From NCBI GenBank assembly GCA_030529225.1, contig JAUMXH010000002.1, positions 86,653 to 150,652 on the forward strand: a stretch of 64,000 nt of DNA, read 5' to 3'. The notes below the pieces were generated by a model. It was not told where the DNA came from, searched no databases, and saw only the letters and a program-made list of their open reading frames with translations. Source of the stretch: Bacillota bacterium (GTDB lineage Bacteria > Bacillota > Clostridia > Peptostreptococcales > Acidaminobacteraceae). The translations under genes and the position numbers were made by a program. Positions 16,824-26,854 of the stretch are shown here, piece by piece; position 1 is the first letter of the stretch; every line of letters begins with the position of its first letter.

Positions 16824-18389
16824 ATGGATAAAAAAAAGACAGTAAAAACAATCAGCTATGTGATGATGCTCAGCCTTGTGGGCAAACTGATGGCTCTTTT
16901 CAGAGAGGTTATGCTGGGAAGAGCCTACGGCACAGGCATGGAGGCAAACGCCTTCCTGGCCGCCAGTCGAATCCCCAGGGTATTTTTTGATGCCATTTTT
17001 GCCTCGGCAATCACGATGAGTTTCATCCCCATCTTCAGTAAGTATATGAAACAGGGCGGTAAGGAGAAGGCCTTTGAGTTCTCGAATGTCTTTGTCACCT
17101 ACATCTGCCTGTTTACCATCGTGTTTTCGATATTCGGAGCCTCGTTTTCCGATTTTTTTGCGGTTCTTTTTGCGAACAAATTTCCGCAGGAAACCTTGGA
17201 GCTCTGTTCCAAACTGCTCAAAATCCTCTTTCCCACTATGATATTTACCGGAATCGCCTTCAGTTTTGTGGGCATCCTGCAATCTCTTGAAAATTTTTTG
17301 GTGCCGGCCATCATCAGCGTGGTCTTTAACGGCATCATCATCGCCTATTTCTTTGGTCCGGTTTCAACTTGGGGCATCTACGGCCTCGCGGTCATCTATG
17401 TGATCGCTTGGCTGATGCAGGTCCTGGTGCAGGTTCCCTCCCTACATAGGAACGGGTATCGCTTCCGACCGAGCTTGAGCCTGAAGAGCGGCTATATGAA
17501 GGAAGTCGGGGTCCTCCTCCTTCCGGTCATGCTCAGCACCTGGGTGCAGCCGTTCAACTTCTTCATCAACACCAAGTTTGCCTCGGGTTTTTATGAGGGC
17601 TCCGGCACTTCGGCGATGGAATACTCGAACAATCTTTACACGATGATTATCGCGATCTTTGTGCTCTCGGTCATGAACGTGGTCTTTCCAAGGCTTTCCA
17701 AACTCATCAACGATGACGATATGGAAGGGGCGGAAAAGCTCACCGGAGAGACCCTGGGAATCAGCCTGATCTTTGTGATTCCGATGATGATCGGCATCAT
17801 GCTGCTCAGCACGGAGCTGGTGAGCCTGGTCTTTGGCGGAAACGAGTTCGACGCGTTTTCAATCAAAATCACCTCCTATTCCCTCTTCTACTTTTCCTTG
17901 GGGATGATCGGCTACACCTTCCAGAATGTGCTCTCTCGGGTTTACTTTGCCGCGAGACAGACCAGGGTGCCGGTGATTGGAGCGGTGATTGCGATTGTCG
18001 CGAACTACCTGCTCTGCATCCCGCTTTCACAAAAGATGGACATCGGGGGGCTGGCGCTGGCCTCGTCCATCTCGGTCTTCATCAACGGGCTGGTGCTGAT
18101 GCTCCCGCTCTTAAAAAAGGAAAAACAGGTTTTTGACAAGGATTTCTTTGTCGACCTTGTAAAAATATCCGTCTCGTCTGCGGCCATGGGCTTCTTCCTG
18201 TACTACATGAAGGCGCCCGTCTTTTCGCTCCCGGTGCAGGGTTTGCCCGGAGATATCCTGAAGATTCTGCTGCTGGTTGCCCTGTCGGTACTCGTCTACG
18301 CGGTGCTGATCATCCTGTTTAGAGTCAGACACGTCAGGACGATGATGGAAGTGTTAAACATGAAAAAGAGAGGTAGAAATGAAGTTTAA
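16824..18389 (+). CDS. murJ: Lipid II flippase MurJ (MviN family)
   Basis: A 521-residue MOP-superfamily transporter that flips the peptidoglycan precursor lipid II across the membrane. The N-terminal signature is complete: MLSLVGKLMALFREVMLGR, YGTGMEANAFLAASRIPRV, FFDAIFASAITMSFIPIFS and the arginine-rich pore residues. About 14 helices are predicted, matching the family length. Its last 11 bp overlap the DUF5693 gene, so the two are cotranscribed. Confidence 0.92.
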   Translation: MDKKKTVKTISYVMMLSLVGKLMALFREVMLGRAYGTGMEANAFLAASRIPRVFFDAIFASAITMSFIPIFSKYMKQGGKEKAFEFSNVFVTYICLFTIVFSIFGASFSDFFAVLFANKFPQETLELCSKLLKILFPTMIFTGIAFSFVGILQSLENFLVPAIISVVFNGIIIAYFFGPVSTWGIYGLAVIYVIAWLMQVLVQVPSLHRNGYRFRPSLSLKSGYMKEVGVLLLPVMLSTWVQPFNFFINTKFASGFYEGSGTSAMEYSNNLYTMIIAIFVLSVMNVVFPRLSKLINDDDMEGAEKLTGETLGISLIFVIPMMIGIMLLSTELVSLVFGGNEFDAFSIKITSYSLFYFSLGMIGYTFQNVLSRVYFAARQTRVPVIGAVIAIVANYLLCIPLSQKMDIGGLALASSISVFINGLVLMLPLLKKEKQVFDKDFFVDLVKISVSSAAMGFFLYYMKAPVFSLPVQGLPGDILKILLLVALSVLVYAVLIILFRVRHVRTMMEVLNMKKRGRNEV

Positions 18390-20430
18390 TAAGCTGTACT
18401 TGGCGTTTATTCTGCTCGGCGTCATCGCCGCGCTGGGCTTGTCCTATCAGAGGGCGGAGGTGGAGAACGCCTACAAGAACTACGAGATGACTATGTCCTT
18501 TGAGGATGTGAAAAAACAGGCCGCCATCAGCGGAAGGAGCATTGAGGAAGAGCTCGAAGGCTGGAAAGAAGCGGGCTTGAACACGATTACGCTGAATGAG
18601 GAGACCCTCGGAACTTTGAAGATGAACCGGGACTTTCAAATCAGCGCAAGAAACAGGGGGCTTGACAACTACATTGAAGGAACCAAGGAAGGAATTGACT
18701 TTATAGAGAAGGGGATCAAGGAGACCTACATCGGAAATCGTAAGGTGGAGAGGATTTCGGACACGGAACTTGTGATTGAGGGAAAGGAGTCGGACATCGT
18801 CATCACCAAAAAAGAGGGCCTCAAGAACAAGGTCGACAAGATCGGTCTGGGTTACATTCAGAAGGACATCGACCGTATTTTGGAAGCCGGTTTTGAGATT
18901 CGCTTCCGACCGGTCTATATTTACGGAGAGCAGGATCCGGAGAAGGCGATCGAGAGACTGCTTAAGTACATCGATACATATTCGAATCAGAGCTATGTGG
19001 TGTTCCAAGGCAATGAGACCTTTGCGATCGATGCCGACATGGAGGAGCTGGTCAAAGCGTTCAAGGAGCGAGGCATCAGCGTAGGGATGATTGAGAGCGT
19101 CGAGCAGCGCAAGCACTTTGAACAGATCGGCCTCGACGATTTGGTCAAGGCGATGGACTATCACGCAATCCGCGTTTTCTCTACCTGGGAGTTTATCCAG
19201 AAGCGCTACGACTACGGCATCCGAGGTCACCACCACGGCGAGGAGATTGTGAACGCTTACTTTAGAGCGATCACCGAGCGAAACATCCGCGTCGTCTTCT
19301 TCAAGCCGTTCTTGGAGAAAAACCAGAGTCCGGTCACGGACATGGAGATTTACAAGGCGAGGCTGGCCGAGCTGAAGGAGAGGCTCGAGGAGGCTCCACA
19401 CCGCATTATGAATGTGAAGGACGGAGACAGTGAGATGCAGGTCATGCCTGCGATGCATAACAGACCGCTCTGGCAGATCTTCGTCGGCTTTGCACTGGTT
19501 GCAGTCTTTATGATGATACTCGAAAACATCACCGAAGTTCGAAGAAAGTATCGTTACCTTCTCTTCGGCATGGGGCTCTTTGTGACCGCTCTCATCTATT
19601 TGCTGAAAATCAAACTCGGGGTATTCAACAGCCTCTACGGGCTTGCGAGTATCGTCCTCTATGTGATTCTGGCTTCTCAGTTTATGATTATGGAGAGCAA
19701 GAAGAGCTTTGAAACCGGCAGCAGTTTGAACAAGCTTGCCCTCTTTGCAAAGTCGCTCGGACTCCTGCTCATAACAATTTTGATTTCGCTCGCCGGAGCG
19801 GTTTCAGAAGTTGCTTTTTATGCAGAGAGCAAGTATTTATTGGAGCTCGGCATCTTCAGGGGCGTGAAACTTTCGCAACTCATCCCGATCATGCTGGTCT
19901 TTTTTCTGGGCTTGTTCTACTTTGCAAAAATTATCCTCAAAAAGGAGGACATGTCCAACATCGAGATCACCAAGGGCATCCTGAACCTGAATGTAAAGGT
20001 TTGGCACGCGCTGATCGCCGGCATCGTCTTTATGGGCCTTGGGGTTCTGCTCCTAAGAAGCGGGAACTCGAACATCGAGCCTTCAGAGCTCGAACTTTTA
20101 ATGAGAAATATTTTGGAGAATACCCTGCCGGCAAGGCCGAGAACCAAGGCCTTTATCGTGGGCTACCCGTCCGCGATCGCCCTCTACTACTTTGCGAGCC
20201 AGAAGCGTTACCGCATCATGTACCCGGTCTTGGTCATCTTCATCGCAATCGGGCAGGCGAACATTTTGAATACCTTTTCGCACTTTAGAACCCCGCTCTA
20301 CCTCTCGTTTATGAGGGTATTCTTTGAATTTGTGGTGGCGGCGGTCTTGGCCATCGTTTACATCGTTCTGATCGAGCTGATTCGCAAGCTGATTAAGAGG
20401 CTTTACCCGAGGGAACTCGTATTAAAATAA
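18379..20430 (+). CDS. DUF5693 family polytopic membrane protein
   Basis: A 683-residue protein. One N-terminal helix (LYLAFILLGVIAALGLS) is followed by an extracellular domain of about 330 residues with barrel-like alternation (AGLNTITLNEETLGTL, VGMIESVEQRKHFEQIGLDD). After about residue 360 there are eight or nine C-terminal transmembrane helices. This matches DUF5693, a Bacillota family of unknown function often found beside envelope polymer genes. The 11-bp overlap with murJ supports a role in envelope assembly, but that is inference from position. RBS GAGAGGTAGAA lies within murJ. Confidence 0.75.
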   Translation: MKFNKLYLAFILLGVIAALGLSYQRAEVENAYKNYEMTMSFEDVKKQAAISGRSIEEELEGWKEAGLNTITLNEETLGTLKMNRDFQISARNRGLDNYIEGTKEGIDFIEKGIKETYIGNRKVERISDTELVIEGKESDIVITKKEGLKNKVDKIGLGYIQKDIDRILEAGFEIRFRPVYIYGEQDPEKAIERLLKYIDTYSNQSYVVFQGNETFAIDADMEELVKAFKERGISVGMIESVEQRKHFEQIGLDDLVKAMDYHAIRVFSTWEFIQKRYDYGIRGHHHGEEIVNAYFRAITERNIRVVFFKPFLEKNQSPVTDMEIYKARLAELKERLEEAPHRIMNVKDGDSEMQVMPAMHNRPLWQIFVGFALVAVFMMILENITEVRRKYRYLLFGMGLFVTALIYLLKIKLGVFNSLYGLASIVLYVILASQFMIMESKKSFETGSSLNKLALFAKSLGLLLITILISLAGAVSEVAFYAESKYLLELGIFRGVKLSQLIPIMLVFFLGLFYFAKIILKKEDMSNIEITKGILNLNVKVWHALIAGIVFMGLGVLLLRSGNSNIEPSELELLMRNILENTLPARPRTKAFIVGYPSAIALYYFASQKRYRIMYPVLVIFIAIGQANILNTFSHFRTPLYLSFMRVFFEFVVAAVLAIVYIVLIELIRKLIKRLYPRELVLK

Positions 20431-20442
20431 AAAAGGAAACCT

Positions 20443-23277
20443 ATGGATAAAAAAGATTTTATAAGGATACGTGGCGCAAGGGCCCACAACTTGAAAAATG
20501 TAAGTATAGACATACCGCGGGATAAATTCGTGGTTGTGACCGGGATATCCGGATCAGGCAAGAGTTCTCTTGCCTTTGATACTTTATACGCCGAAGGGCA
20601 GAGGCGTTATGTGGAGAGCTTGTCCGCCTACGCCAGACAGTTTTTGGGTCAGATGGACAAGCCGGAGGTCGAGTCGATAGAGGGCTTGTCTCCGTCGATT
20701 TCAATCGATCAGAAGACGACCAACCGAAATCCCAGATCGACTGTGGGAACCGTGACCGAAATCTACGACTACCTGCGTCTGCTCTATGCAAGGGTGGGGA
20801 CCGCCCACTGTCCGATTTGCGACAAGCCGATTGAAAAGCAGTCGATTGACCAGATCGTGGACAAGGTATTGAAGTTTGACGAGGGCACCAAGCTCCAAAT
20901 TTTGGCGCCTTCGCAGAGGGGGGCAAAGGGAACCCACAAGAAGCTCTTTGAAACGTTCAGAAAAGACGGCTTTGTGCGCGTCATCGTGGACGGGGAGCTC
21001 TACGAACTCAGCGACGAGATTGAACTGGACAAGAATAAGAAGCACGATGTGGACCTTGTGATTGACCGCATCGTCATCCGCGAGGGCATCCGAAACCGGC
21101 TCACCGACTCGATTGAGATCGCCCTGGAGCACGGAAACGGCCTGGTCAAGGTCAGCGAAATCGGCGGGGAAGAGACCCTATACAGCACCAAGTTCTCCTG
21201 CGCCGAGCACGGGAGCGCGATCACCGAAATGGAGCCCAGAATCTTCTCCTTCAACGCGCCTTACGGGGCCTGCGAGCTCTGCAAGGGCTTGGGTGAGGAT
21301 CTGCGGGTGGACATCGACCTCTTGGTGCCGGACGATACCCTTTCCTACAAGGAGGGGGCGATTACCTCGTACTCGGCTTCTTTGGACGGCACCTACTACT
21401 CGGCGCTGATTGAATCGATGCTCGCTGACTACGGGGTCACGGTCGATACCCCGTTCAAAGACTATCCCGAAGAACTCAAGGAGGAGCTCTTTTACGGCAC
21501 CGGCTCGAAGCGGATGGAGTTTTCGTACAAGAGTCGATTCGGCAACCGCAAGCGCACCTACCGCAAGCCCTTTGAGGGCATCGTGAACAACCTGGAGCGC
21601 AGGAGGCTCGAGACCAATTCGGATGTGATGCGGGCCTACCTTGAAAAGTTTATGTCCATCACGCCCTGCCAAAAGTGTAACGGGGCCAGGTTAAAGCCAG
21701 AGGTGCTGGCGGTCAAGGTCGGCGGAATCAGCATCATCGACTTGACCAAGCTCTCGGTCAGGGACTGCGCACAGTTTTTGGAAGAGATCGGCTTTGACGA
21801 GAGCAAGGGCAAGATTGCCGAGCAGATTTTGAAGGAAATCAAGGCGCGGCTGCGCTTTTTGAACGATGTAGGCCTGGGCTATTTGAACCTTTCCCGCTCT
21901 GCGGGAACCTTGTCCGGCGGGGAGAGCCAGAGGATCCGGCTCGCGACCCAGATCGGGAGCGCCCTCTGCGGCGTCCTCTACATTCTGGACGAGCCGTCGA
22001 TCGGCCTGCACCAGAAGGACAACGACAAGTTGCTCAAGACCTTGCGCGAGCTCTGCGACATCGGAAACTCGCTGATTGTCGTAGAGCATGACGAGGACAC
22101 GATCCGCTTCTGCGACCACATCATCGACATGGGTGTGGGGGCCGGTGAATTCGGCGGCTCGGTGGTCGCGGCGGGGAGCCTGGAGGATATTTTGAAGTCC
22201 GAGGAATCCTTGACGGGCCAGTACCTGTCCGGCAGAAAGGCGATCGAGGTGCCCAAGAACAGAAGAAGGCCGGACGGCAGGTTTTTGAGCGTCAAGGGCG
22301 CAAGGGCCAACAACCTGAGGAATATTGATGTGGACTTTCCGATCGGGCTCTTCACGGCGGTGACCGGGGTTTCGGGTTCGGGCAAGTCCTCGCTGGTCAA
22401 CGAGGTTCTGTTTAAGGGGCTGACCGGCGAAATCAAGAGATACAAGACGCAAAGGGCGGGGCTTCACGACGAGATCAGCGGGGCCGAGGCGATTGACAAG
22501 ATCATAGAGATCGACCAGTCGCCGATCGGCAGGACGCCGCGCTCCAACCCGGCGACCTATACCAAGGTCTTTGACAAGATCAGAGATCTCTTTGCTGCCC
22601 TGCCGGCCGCCAAGCAGCGCGGCTACCAAAAGGGGCGCTTCAGCTTTAACGTGAAGGGCGGGCGCTGCGAATCCTGCAGCGGAGACGGCCTGATTAAGGT
22701 GGAGATGCACTTCCTGCCGGACGTCTACGTGCCGTGCGAGGTCTGCGGCGGCAAGCGCTACAACAAGGAGACCCTGGAGGTCAGGTACAAGGGCAAGAAC
22801 ATCGCGGAAGTGCTGGACATGACCGTGCACGAGGCCTACGAGTTCTTTGAGCCGGTTCCCGCAATCAGGACCAAGATGGAGACCCTGATGGATGTCGGCC
22901 TGTCCTACATCAAGCTGGGGCAGTCATCGACCGAACTTTCGGGCGGGGAGGCGCAGAGAATCAAGCTCGCGTCGGAGCTCTCGAAGAGGAGCACCGGCAG
23001 CACCCTGTATATTCTGGATGAGCCGACCACCGGCCTGCACATTGCCGATGTGCACAAGCTGGTCAAGGTTTTGGACAAGCTGACCGAGCAGGGCAACACA
23101 ATCATCGTGATCGAACACAACCTGGACTTGATCAAGTGCGCGGACTACATCATAGACTTGGGGCCGGACGGGGGAGACGGCGGCGGCAAACTGGTCGCAG
23201 TCGGCAGCCCCGAGGAGATCGTAAAAGAGCACCTGGGGGATTCGTACACCGCGCAGTTCCTAGAGAGGTGCCTATAG
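20443..23277 (+). CDS. uvrA: Excinuclease ABC subunit A
   Basis: A 944-residue DNA damage recognition ATPase of nucleotide excision repair. Two ABC modules are visible: Walker [16 protein letters not shown] (near residue 35) and [15 protein letters not shown] (near 645), signatures [11 protein letters not shown] and [11 protein letters not shown], and Walker [12 protein letters not shown] and [11 protein letters not shown]. The C-terminal zinc module has CESCSGDG and CEVCGGKRY. In the first zinc module the leading pair is C-A-E-H rather than CxxC, before CELCKGLG, a variant that may still bind metal. No uvrB or uvrC is present in the window. Confidence 0.97.
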   Translation: MDKKDFIRIRGARAHNLKNVSIDIPRDKFVVVTGISGSGKSSLAFDTLYAEGQRRYVESLSAYARQFLGQMDKPEVESIEGLSPSISIDQKTTNRNPRSTVGTVTEIYDYLRLLYARVGTAHCPICDKPIEKQSIDQIVDKVLKFDEGTKLQILAPSQRGAKGTHKKLFETFRKDGFVRVIVDGELYELSDEIELDKNKKHDVDLVIDRIVIREGIRNRLTDSIEIALEHGNGLVKVSEIGGEETLYSTKFSCAEHGSAITEMEPRIFSFNAPYGACELCKGLGEDLRVDIDLLVPDDTLSYKEGAITSYSASLDGTYYSALIESMLADYGVTVDTPFKDYPEELKEELFYGTGSKRMEFSYKSRFGNRKRTYRKPFEGIVNNLERRRLETNSDVMRAYLEKFMSITPCQKCNGARLKPEVLAVKVGGISIIDLTKLSVRDCAQFLEEIGFDESKGKIAEQILKEIKARLRFLNDVGLGYLNLSRSAGTLSGGESQRIRLATQIGSALCGVLYILDEPSIGLHQKDNDKLLKTLRELCDIGNSLIVVEHDEDTIRFCDHIIDMGVGAGEFGGSVVAAGSLEDILKSEESLTGQYLSGRKAIEVPKNRRRPDGRFLSVKGARANNLRNIDVDFPIGLFTAVTGVSGSGKSSLVNEVLFKGLTGEIKRYKTQRAGLHDEISGAEAIDKIIEIDQSPIGRTPRSNPATYTKVFDKIRDLFAALPAAKQRGYQKGRFSFNVKGGRCESCSGDGLIKVEMHFLPDVYVPCEVCGGKRYNKETLEVRYKGKNIAEVLDMTVHEAYEFFEPVPAIRTKMETLMDVGLSYIKLGQSSTELSGGEAQRIKLASELSKRSTGSTLYILDEPTTGLHIADVHKLVKVLDKLTEQGNTIIVIEHNLDLIKCADYIIDLGPDGGDGGGKLVAVGSPEEIVKEHLGDSYTAQFLERCL

Positions 23278-23282
23278 GCAAC

Positions 23283-23311
23283 TTGCATTTATTCTGTATA
23301 TTATGTATAAT
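23283..23311 (+). promoter_or_regulatory. Promoter for serS
   Basis: TTGCAT (23283-23288), 17-bp spacer, TATAAT (23306-23311). The short leader (about 30 nt) leaves no room for a T-box. Confidence 0.85.
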
Positions 23312-23345
23312 AAACTACCGTGGAGTGAAAGAGTAGGAGGCTGAT

Positions 23346-24626
23346 ATGTTAGCATTAACGAGAATCAGGGAACATGCGGAAGAAGTCAAAAGAGGACTCG
23401 AAATCAGGGGAGGACAGTTCCCGATCGATGAGGTTTTGAAGGTCGACGAGAAGAGAAGGGCGCTTGTGACCGAGACAGAGGCCATCAAGGCCGAGCAGAA
23501 CAAGGCTTCCAAAGAGATTCCTCTACTGAAAAAGAAGGGCGAGGATGTCACGGAACTCCTCGCGGAACTCAAGAAGACATCGGATCAAATCAGGGAGAAG
23601 GAAGTCGAGATCCAGGCGATTGATGAAGAGCTCAAGCGCCTGCTCTATGAAATTCCGAACGTGCCGCACCCGGAGACCCCGGTCGGAAAGAGCGACGAGG
23701 ACAACGTCGAGGTCAGACGGGTCGGAGAGCCGAGCAAGTTCAGCTTTGAGCCGAAAGCACACTGGGATTTGGGAGAGCTCACCGGTACCCTGGACTTTGA
23801 GCGTGCGGGCAAGATTACCGGAGCGCGCTTCGTGATCAACAAGGGTTTGGGCGCGAGACTCGAGCGTGCCATCGCCAACTTTATGCTGAACCTTCACACC
23901 CTGGAGCACGGATACACCGAGATTTTGCCGCCGTTTATGGTGAATAGGGACTCGATGATCGGAACCGGACAGCTCCCTAAGTTCGAGGAAGACATGTTCG
24001 AAATCCCTGCAAAGGACTACTTTTTGGTGCCGACCGCTGAAGTGCCGGTGACCAACATTTTTAGAGATGAAATTTTGAGCGAGGACGAACTCCCGATTTA
24101 TTATACGGCACATACGCCTTGTTTTCGTAAGGAAGCGGGTTCGGCGGGCAGAGATACCAGAGGAATCATCCGGCAGCACCAATTCAACAAGGTGGAGCTC
24201 GTGAAGTTCGCCCATCCGAATAACAGTTATCAGGAGCTCGATTCCCTCTTGCAGGCGGCCGAAGAAGTCTTGAAGAGGCTGGAGCTTCCCTACCGCGTGG
24301 TCAGATTGTGTAGCGGAGACCTCGGATTTTCGAGTGCTTGCACCTACGATATTGAGGTGTTCATGCCGAGCTACGACAGGTACCTTGAAATTTCTTCCTG
24401 CTCAAACTTTGAGGACTTTCAGGCGAGAAGGGCGAACATCAGGTACCGCGAGAAGGAGAGCGGCAAGCTCAGGTTTGTTCACACCTTGAACGGCTCCGGC
24501 TTGGCGGTCGGAAGAACCCTCGCGGCAGTGATGGAAAACTACCAAAACGAGGACGGATCGATTCGCGTGCCGAAGGCACTGATTCCTTACATGGGCGGCG
24601 TGGAGCTGATTCCGGCAATCAAATAG
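23346..24626 (+). CDS. serS: Seryl-tRNA synthetase
   Basis: A 426-residue class II aminoacyl-tRNA synthetase. The N-terminal helical arm (about 1-110, with [20 protein letters not shown]) binds the tRNA long variable arm. Class II motifs are visible: motif 2 around [20 protein letters not shown] and motif 3 at [27 protein letters not shown] and [15 protein letters not shown] are the serine/ATP pocket segments. Length is normal. RBS TAGGAGG lies 5 bp before the ATG. It is monocistronic between its promoter and a terminator. Confidence 0.97.
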   Translation: MLALTRIREHAEEVKRGLEIRGGQFPIDEVLKVDEKRRALVTETEAIKAEQNKASKEIPLLKKKGEDVTELLAELKKTSDQIREKEVEIQAIDEELKRLLYEIPNVPHPETPVGKSDEDNVEVRRVGEPSKFSFEPKAHWDLGELTGTLDFERAGKITGARFVINKGLGARLERAIANFMLNLHTLEHGYTEILPPFMVNRDSMIGTGQLPKFEEDMFEIPAKDYFLVPTAEVPVTNIFRDEILSEDELPIYYTAHTPCFRKEAGSAGRDTRGIIRQHQFNKVELVKFAHPNNSYQELDSLLQAAEEVLKRLELPYRVVRLCSGDLGFSSACTYDIEVFMPSYDRYLEISSCSNFEDFQARRANIRYREKESGKLRFVHTLNGSGLAVGRTLAAVMENYQNEDGSIRVPKALIPYMGGVELIPAIK

Positions 24627-24660
24627 GTGCGGAGCCGGTTCCAACGAATAAAAAGTAAAG

Positions 24661-24690
24661 AAAAGGCGGCTTTTTTAAGCCGCTTTCTGA
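24661..24690 (+). terminator. Terminator after serS
   Basis: Stem AGGCGGCTT/AAGCCGCTT around a TTTT loop; the U tract is short (TTTCTG). Confidence 0.6.
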
Positions 24691-24743
24691 TTGTTCCGAT
24701 AATATTGCCCTCTCCCCCGGTTTTTGTTTCATATTGTGAGACA

Positions 24744-24953
24744 TTACTTTTTTATTATTGTATTTATTATCTCTGAAAAAGTATAGATGCCCAGCAAGAG
24801 AGAAAGCCCTCTGCAGATTACAATTCCGTCACTTGCCGAGTTATAACCACCCATTGCAAACAGTTCGGGGTTAAAAAACAGATATACCAAGATAACGATT
24901 ACTAAAACTTTTAAGAAAAAATACATTTTTGCAGACTCATTCATATTCTCCAT
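24744..24953 (-). CDS. Small AT-rich membrane protein, unknown
   Basis: A 69-residue protein with two hydrophobic segments (FFLKVLVIVILVYLFF and GIVICRGLSLLLGIYTFSEI). I do not recognise the family. The start is uncertain: the ATG at 24953 has AAAGG almost abutting it, while an in-frame ATG three codons later follows GGAG at a 3-bp spacing. The gene and its surroundings (24690-25230) are AT-rich compared with neighbours, so it may be a recent arrival. Confidence 0.45.
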   Translation of the reverse strand: MENMNESAKMYFFLKVLVIVILVYLFFNPELFAMGGYNSASDGIVICRGLSLLLGIYTFSEIINTIIKK

Positions 24954-25227
24954 CCTTTCTTAGTTACAAAAAAAAGTAATGGTGGATATTCCGTTATTAC
25001 CTTCTAAGATTAGAGTCGCTCATAACCCCACCCCTTTTTTAAGCCTTACATTGCATAGCTAAACAGGAAGCTATCCCTCTGAGCCGATCAAGAATTATGA
25101 AAATCTGTCACTGATATTGATAACCTGTATTCCATAAAGCTTGACTATAGAATACCAAAGTTTAAGCAGATAGGCAAGATGTATTTAAAAATTTTTCCTT
25201 CCTTAGGTTGACGGCAAAAAAACACAC
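24954..25227. other. AT-rich intergenic stretch
   Basis: No coding frame or clear promoter. One small inverted repeat (ATAGCT..AGCTAT near 25055-25075) is the only structure seen. Confidence 0.5.
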
Positions 25228-26070
25228 TTATTTCAGTTCCAACCCTTCCGCATTGTACCATAAAAAACCGTTTTCCTTGCAGTAGGCTTCAATTTTTTGA
25301 GACAATTCCGGCTCCGCTCCATATTCCAGAAGATAGACGGATAAGCCGTTCATTTTTGCTTTCTCAAGATAGTCCATCAGATAACGGGTCTCCGCCTCCT
25401 GTTGCGCCCCGTAACTTTTGTTTTTAAAATCGATGCTTGTAAACACAGTTTCCTGGTTGATTCCGTCCATCAGAATCTCGGTCTTTGCGTTCTCCGCTTC
25501 CTCCAGTTGCCTGAAAACGAAGTCGCTTCCGCCATTCACAATCAGCGGAATCTCATACTTCTTCAAGCCTTTTAAGATGGTGGAAAGCCCTTGATAGCTC
25601 GCATCGGTCGGGTACTGAGAATAGACATCACAATTGTCTAGAAAGAAGCCGTCCAGACCCTTCTTGGCATACTCTCTTCCCAACTCGTCCACCAGAAACG
25701 CTTGCCAGTTGGAATCGGATACATCCACCCAGCGCTCCTCCGGCCAGTTTTCATAGTCTCCGAGCGTCAGGTTCTCAAATCGTTCATAGTAGGGGCGATG
25801 ACGCTCTATGGCGCCAATGTTCAGGTAGCCATACACGGTTTTTCCTGCTCGGTGAAGGTTCCGGATGTCTTCTTTTCCGAGTTCCGAAGGTTCTATTACG
25901 ATGATCCGATACCCATCTAAACGATGGATTTGTGCGGCATCGATACCAAGAAAGACACCGTAATCTTTGGGTGGCTCCGCCTTGCATCCGGTAAAAGAGA
26001 AGAGGGAACTGAGGAAGAGGAGGGCGGAAGCCCAAAGCAAGCGGTGCCGTTTCACTTGAGTTTGTCGCAT
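25228..26070 (-). CDS. GH114-like (TM1410-type) secreted lipoprotein
   Basis: A 280-residue protein with a hydrophobic leader and lipobox FTGC (about residue 28). The mature part matches the endo-alpha-1,4-polygalactosaminidase/TM1410 family: YRIIVIEPSELGKEDIRNLH, GKTVYGYLNIGAIERHRPYY, WVDVSDSNWQAFLVDEL, the active-site strand GLDGFFLDNCDVYSQYP and GGSDFVF. Such enzymes hydrolyse galactosaminogalactan-type polymers, but many relatives are untested. The frame is open to 26136; the ATG at 26070 gives a clean signal peptide and lies 13 bp after the ATPase stop with AAGGG upstream. It is the last gene of the heme operon, an unexpected partner. Confidence 0.75.
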   Translation of the reverse strand: MRQTQVKRHRLLWASALLFLSSLFSFTGCKAEPPKDYGVFLGIDAAQIHRLDGYRIIVIEPSELGKEDIRNLHRAGKTVYGYLNIGAIERHRPYYERFENLTLGDYENWPEERWVDVSDSNWQAFLVDELGREYAKKGLDGFFLDNCDVYSQYPTDASYQGLSTILKGLKKYEIPLIVNGGSDFVFRQLEEAENAKTEILMDGINQETVFTSIDFKNKSYGAQQEAETRYLMDYLEKAKMNGLSVYLLEYGAEPELSQKIEAYCKENGFLWYNAEGLELK

Positions 26071-26083
26071 ATCCGCCCTTAGC

Positions 26084-26854
26084 CTATTTCGCCATGTGTT
26101 TGGGCAGCACGACCACGCTGTCTCGAAACTCTTCAATAATCAGATGGGTATCGTAGAGCTCGCTGATGATTTCGCTGCTCAGCACCTCCTTCGGTGCGCC
26201 TTGAAACACGATTTTTCCCTTCTGTAGGCCGATGACCTCGTCCGAGTAGTTGATCGCCTGCATGATATCGTGTAGAACCATGATAATGGTGATTCCAAGA
26301 TCCTTGTTAATTTTTCTAACCAAGTTCAAAATATCCATCTGGTACTTCACATCCAGGTAGGTCGTCGGCTCGTCGAGGAGCAGGATGTTGCTGTTCTGCG
26401 CCAGGGCCATCGCGATGAAGACCCTTTGTCTTTGCCCGCCGGAGAGCTTCGCAACCTCTTTTTCCTGGATGCTTTTTAAGTTTGTCATCTCGAGGGCAAA
26501 GTCGATGCGCTCCAAATCCTCTTCCGAGTACTTTTGCAAGGGCTTCAGGTAAGGCGTCCTCCCGTATGAAACCAGCTTTTTCACTGTGATATCGCCGAGG
26601 ATGCGGTTCTGCTGGTAAACCATGCCGAGCTCTCTGGCAAATTCCTTGTTTTTGTACTCCTCTATGCTCTTTCGGTTCAGGTAGATTCTGCCCGAATCCG
26701 GCTCCAGGTTTCTGGACATCAGGTTCAAAAGCGTGGATTTTCCGCAGCCGTTTGCCCCCATCAGGGTGGTTACCGCGCCCCGCTTGAACTTCAGATTGAT
26801 ATTGCTCAGAATCGGGGTCTTTTCATAGGAAAAGAATAAGTGTTTAATTTCCAT
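26084..26854 (-). CDS. Heme/iron-siderophore ABC transporter ATP-binding protein
   Basis: A 256-residue FecE/HmuV-type ATPase. Walker A is GANGCGKST, the Q-loop is MVYQQNRI, the signature is LSGGQRQRV, Walker B is ILLLDEPTTYLD and the H-loop is MVLHD. It overlaps the permease gene by 11 bp and would energise heme import with the binding protein and permease upstream in the operon. Confidence 0.93.
   Translation of the reverse strand: MEIKHLFFSYEKTPILSNINLKFKRGAVTTLMGANGCGKSTLLNLMSRNLEPDSGRIYLNRKSIEEYKNKEFARELGMVYQQNRILGDITVKKLVSYGRTPYLKPLQKYSEEDLERIDFALEMTNLKSIQEKEVAKLSGGQRQRVFIAMALAQNSNILLLDEPTTYLDVKYQMDILNLVRKINKDLGITIIMVLHDIMQAINYSDEVIGLQKGKIVFQGAPKEVLSSEIISELYDTHLIIEEFRDSVVVLPKHMAK

Noticed and set aside
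21691..22830. A 379-codon open frame antisense to uvrA, and similar long antisense frames elsewhere
   Set aside because: They are by-products of GC-rich third positions; the sense strands carry complete family motifs, and the antisense products show none.
23278..23345. T-box leader for serS
   Set aside because: The space is only 68 bp and a consensus promoter fills most of it.
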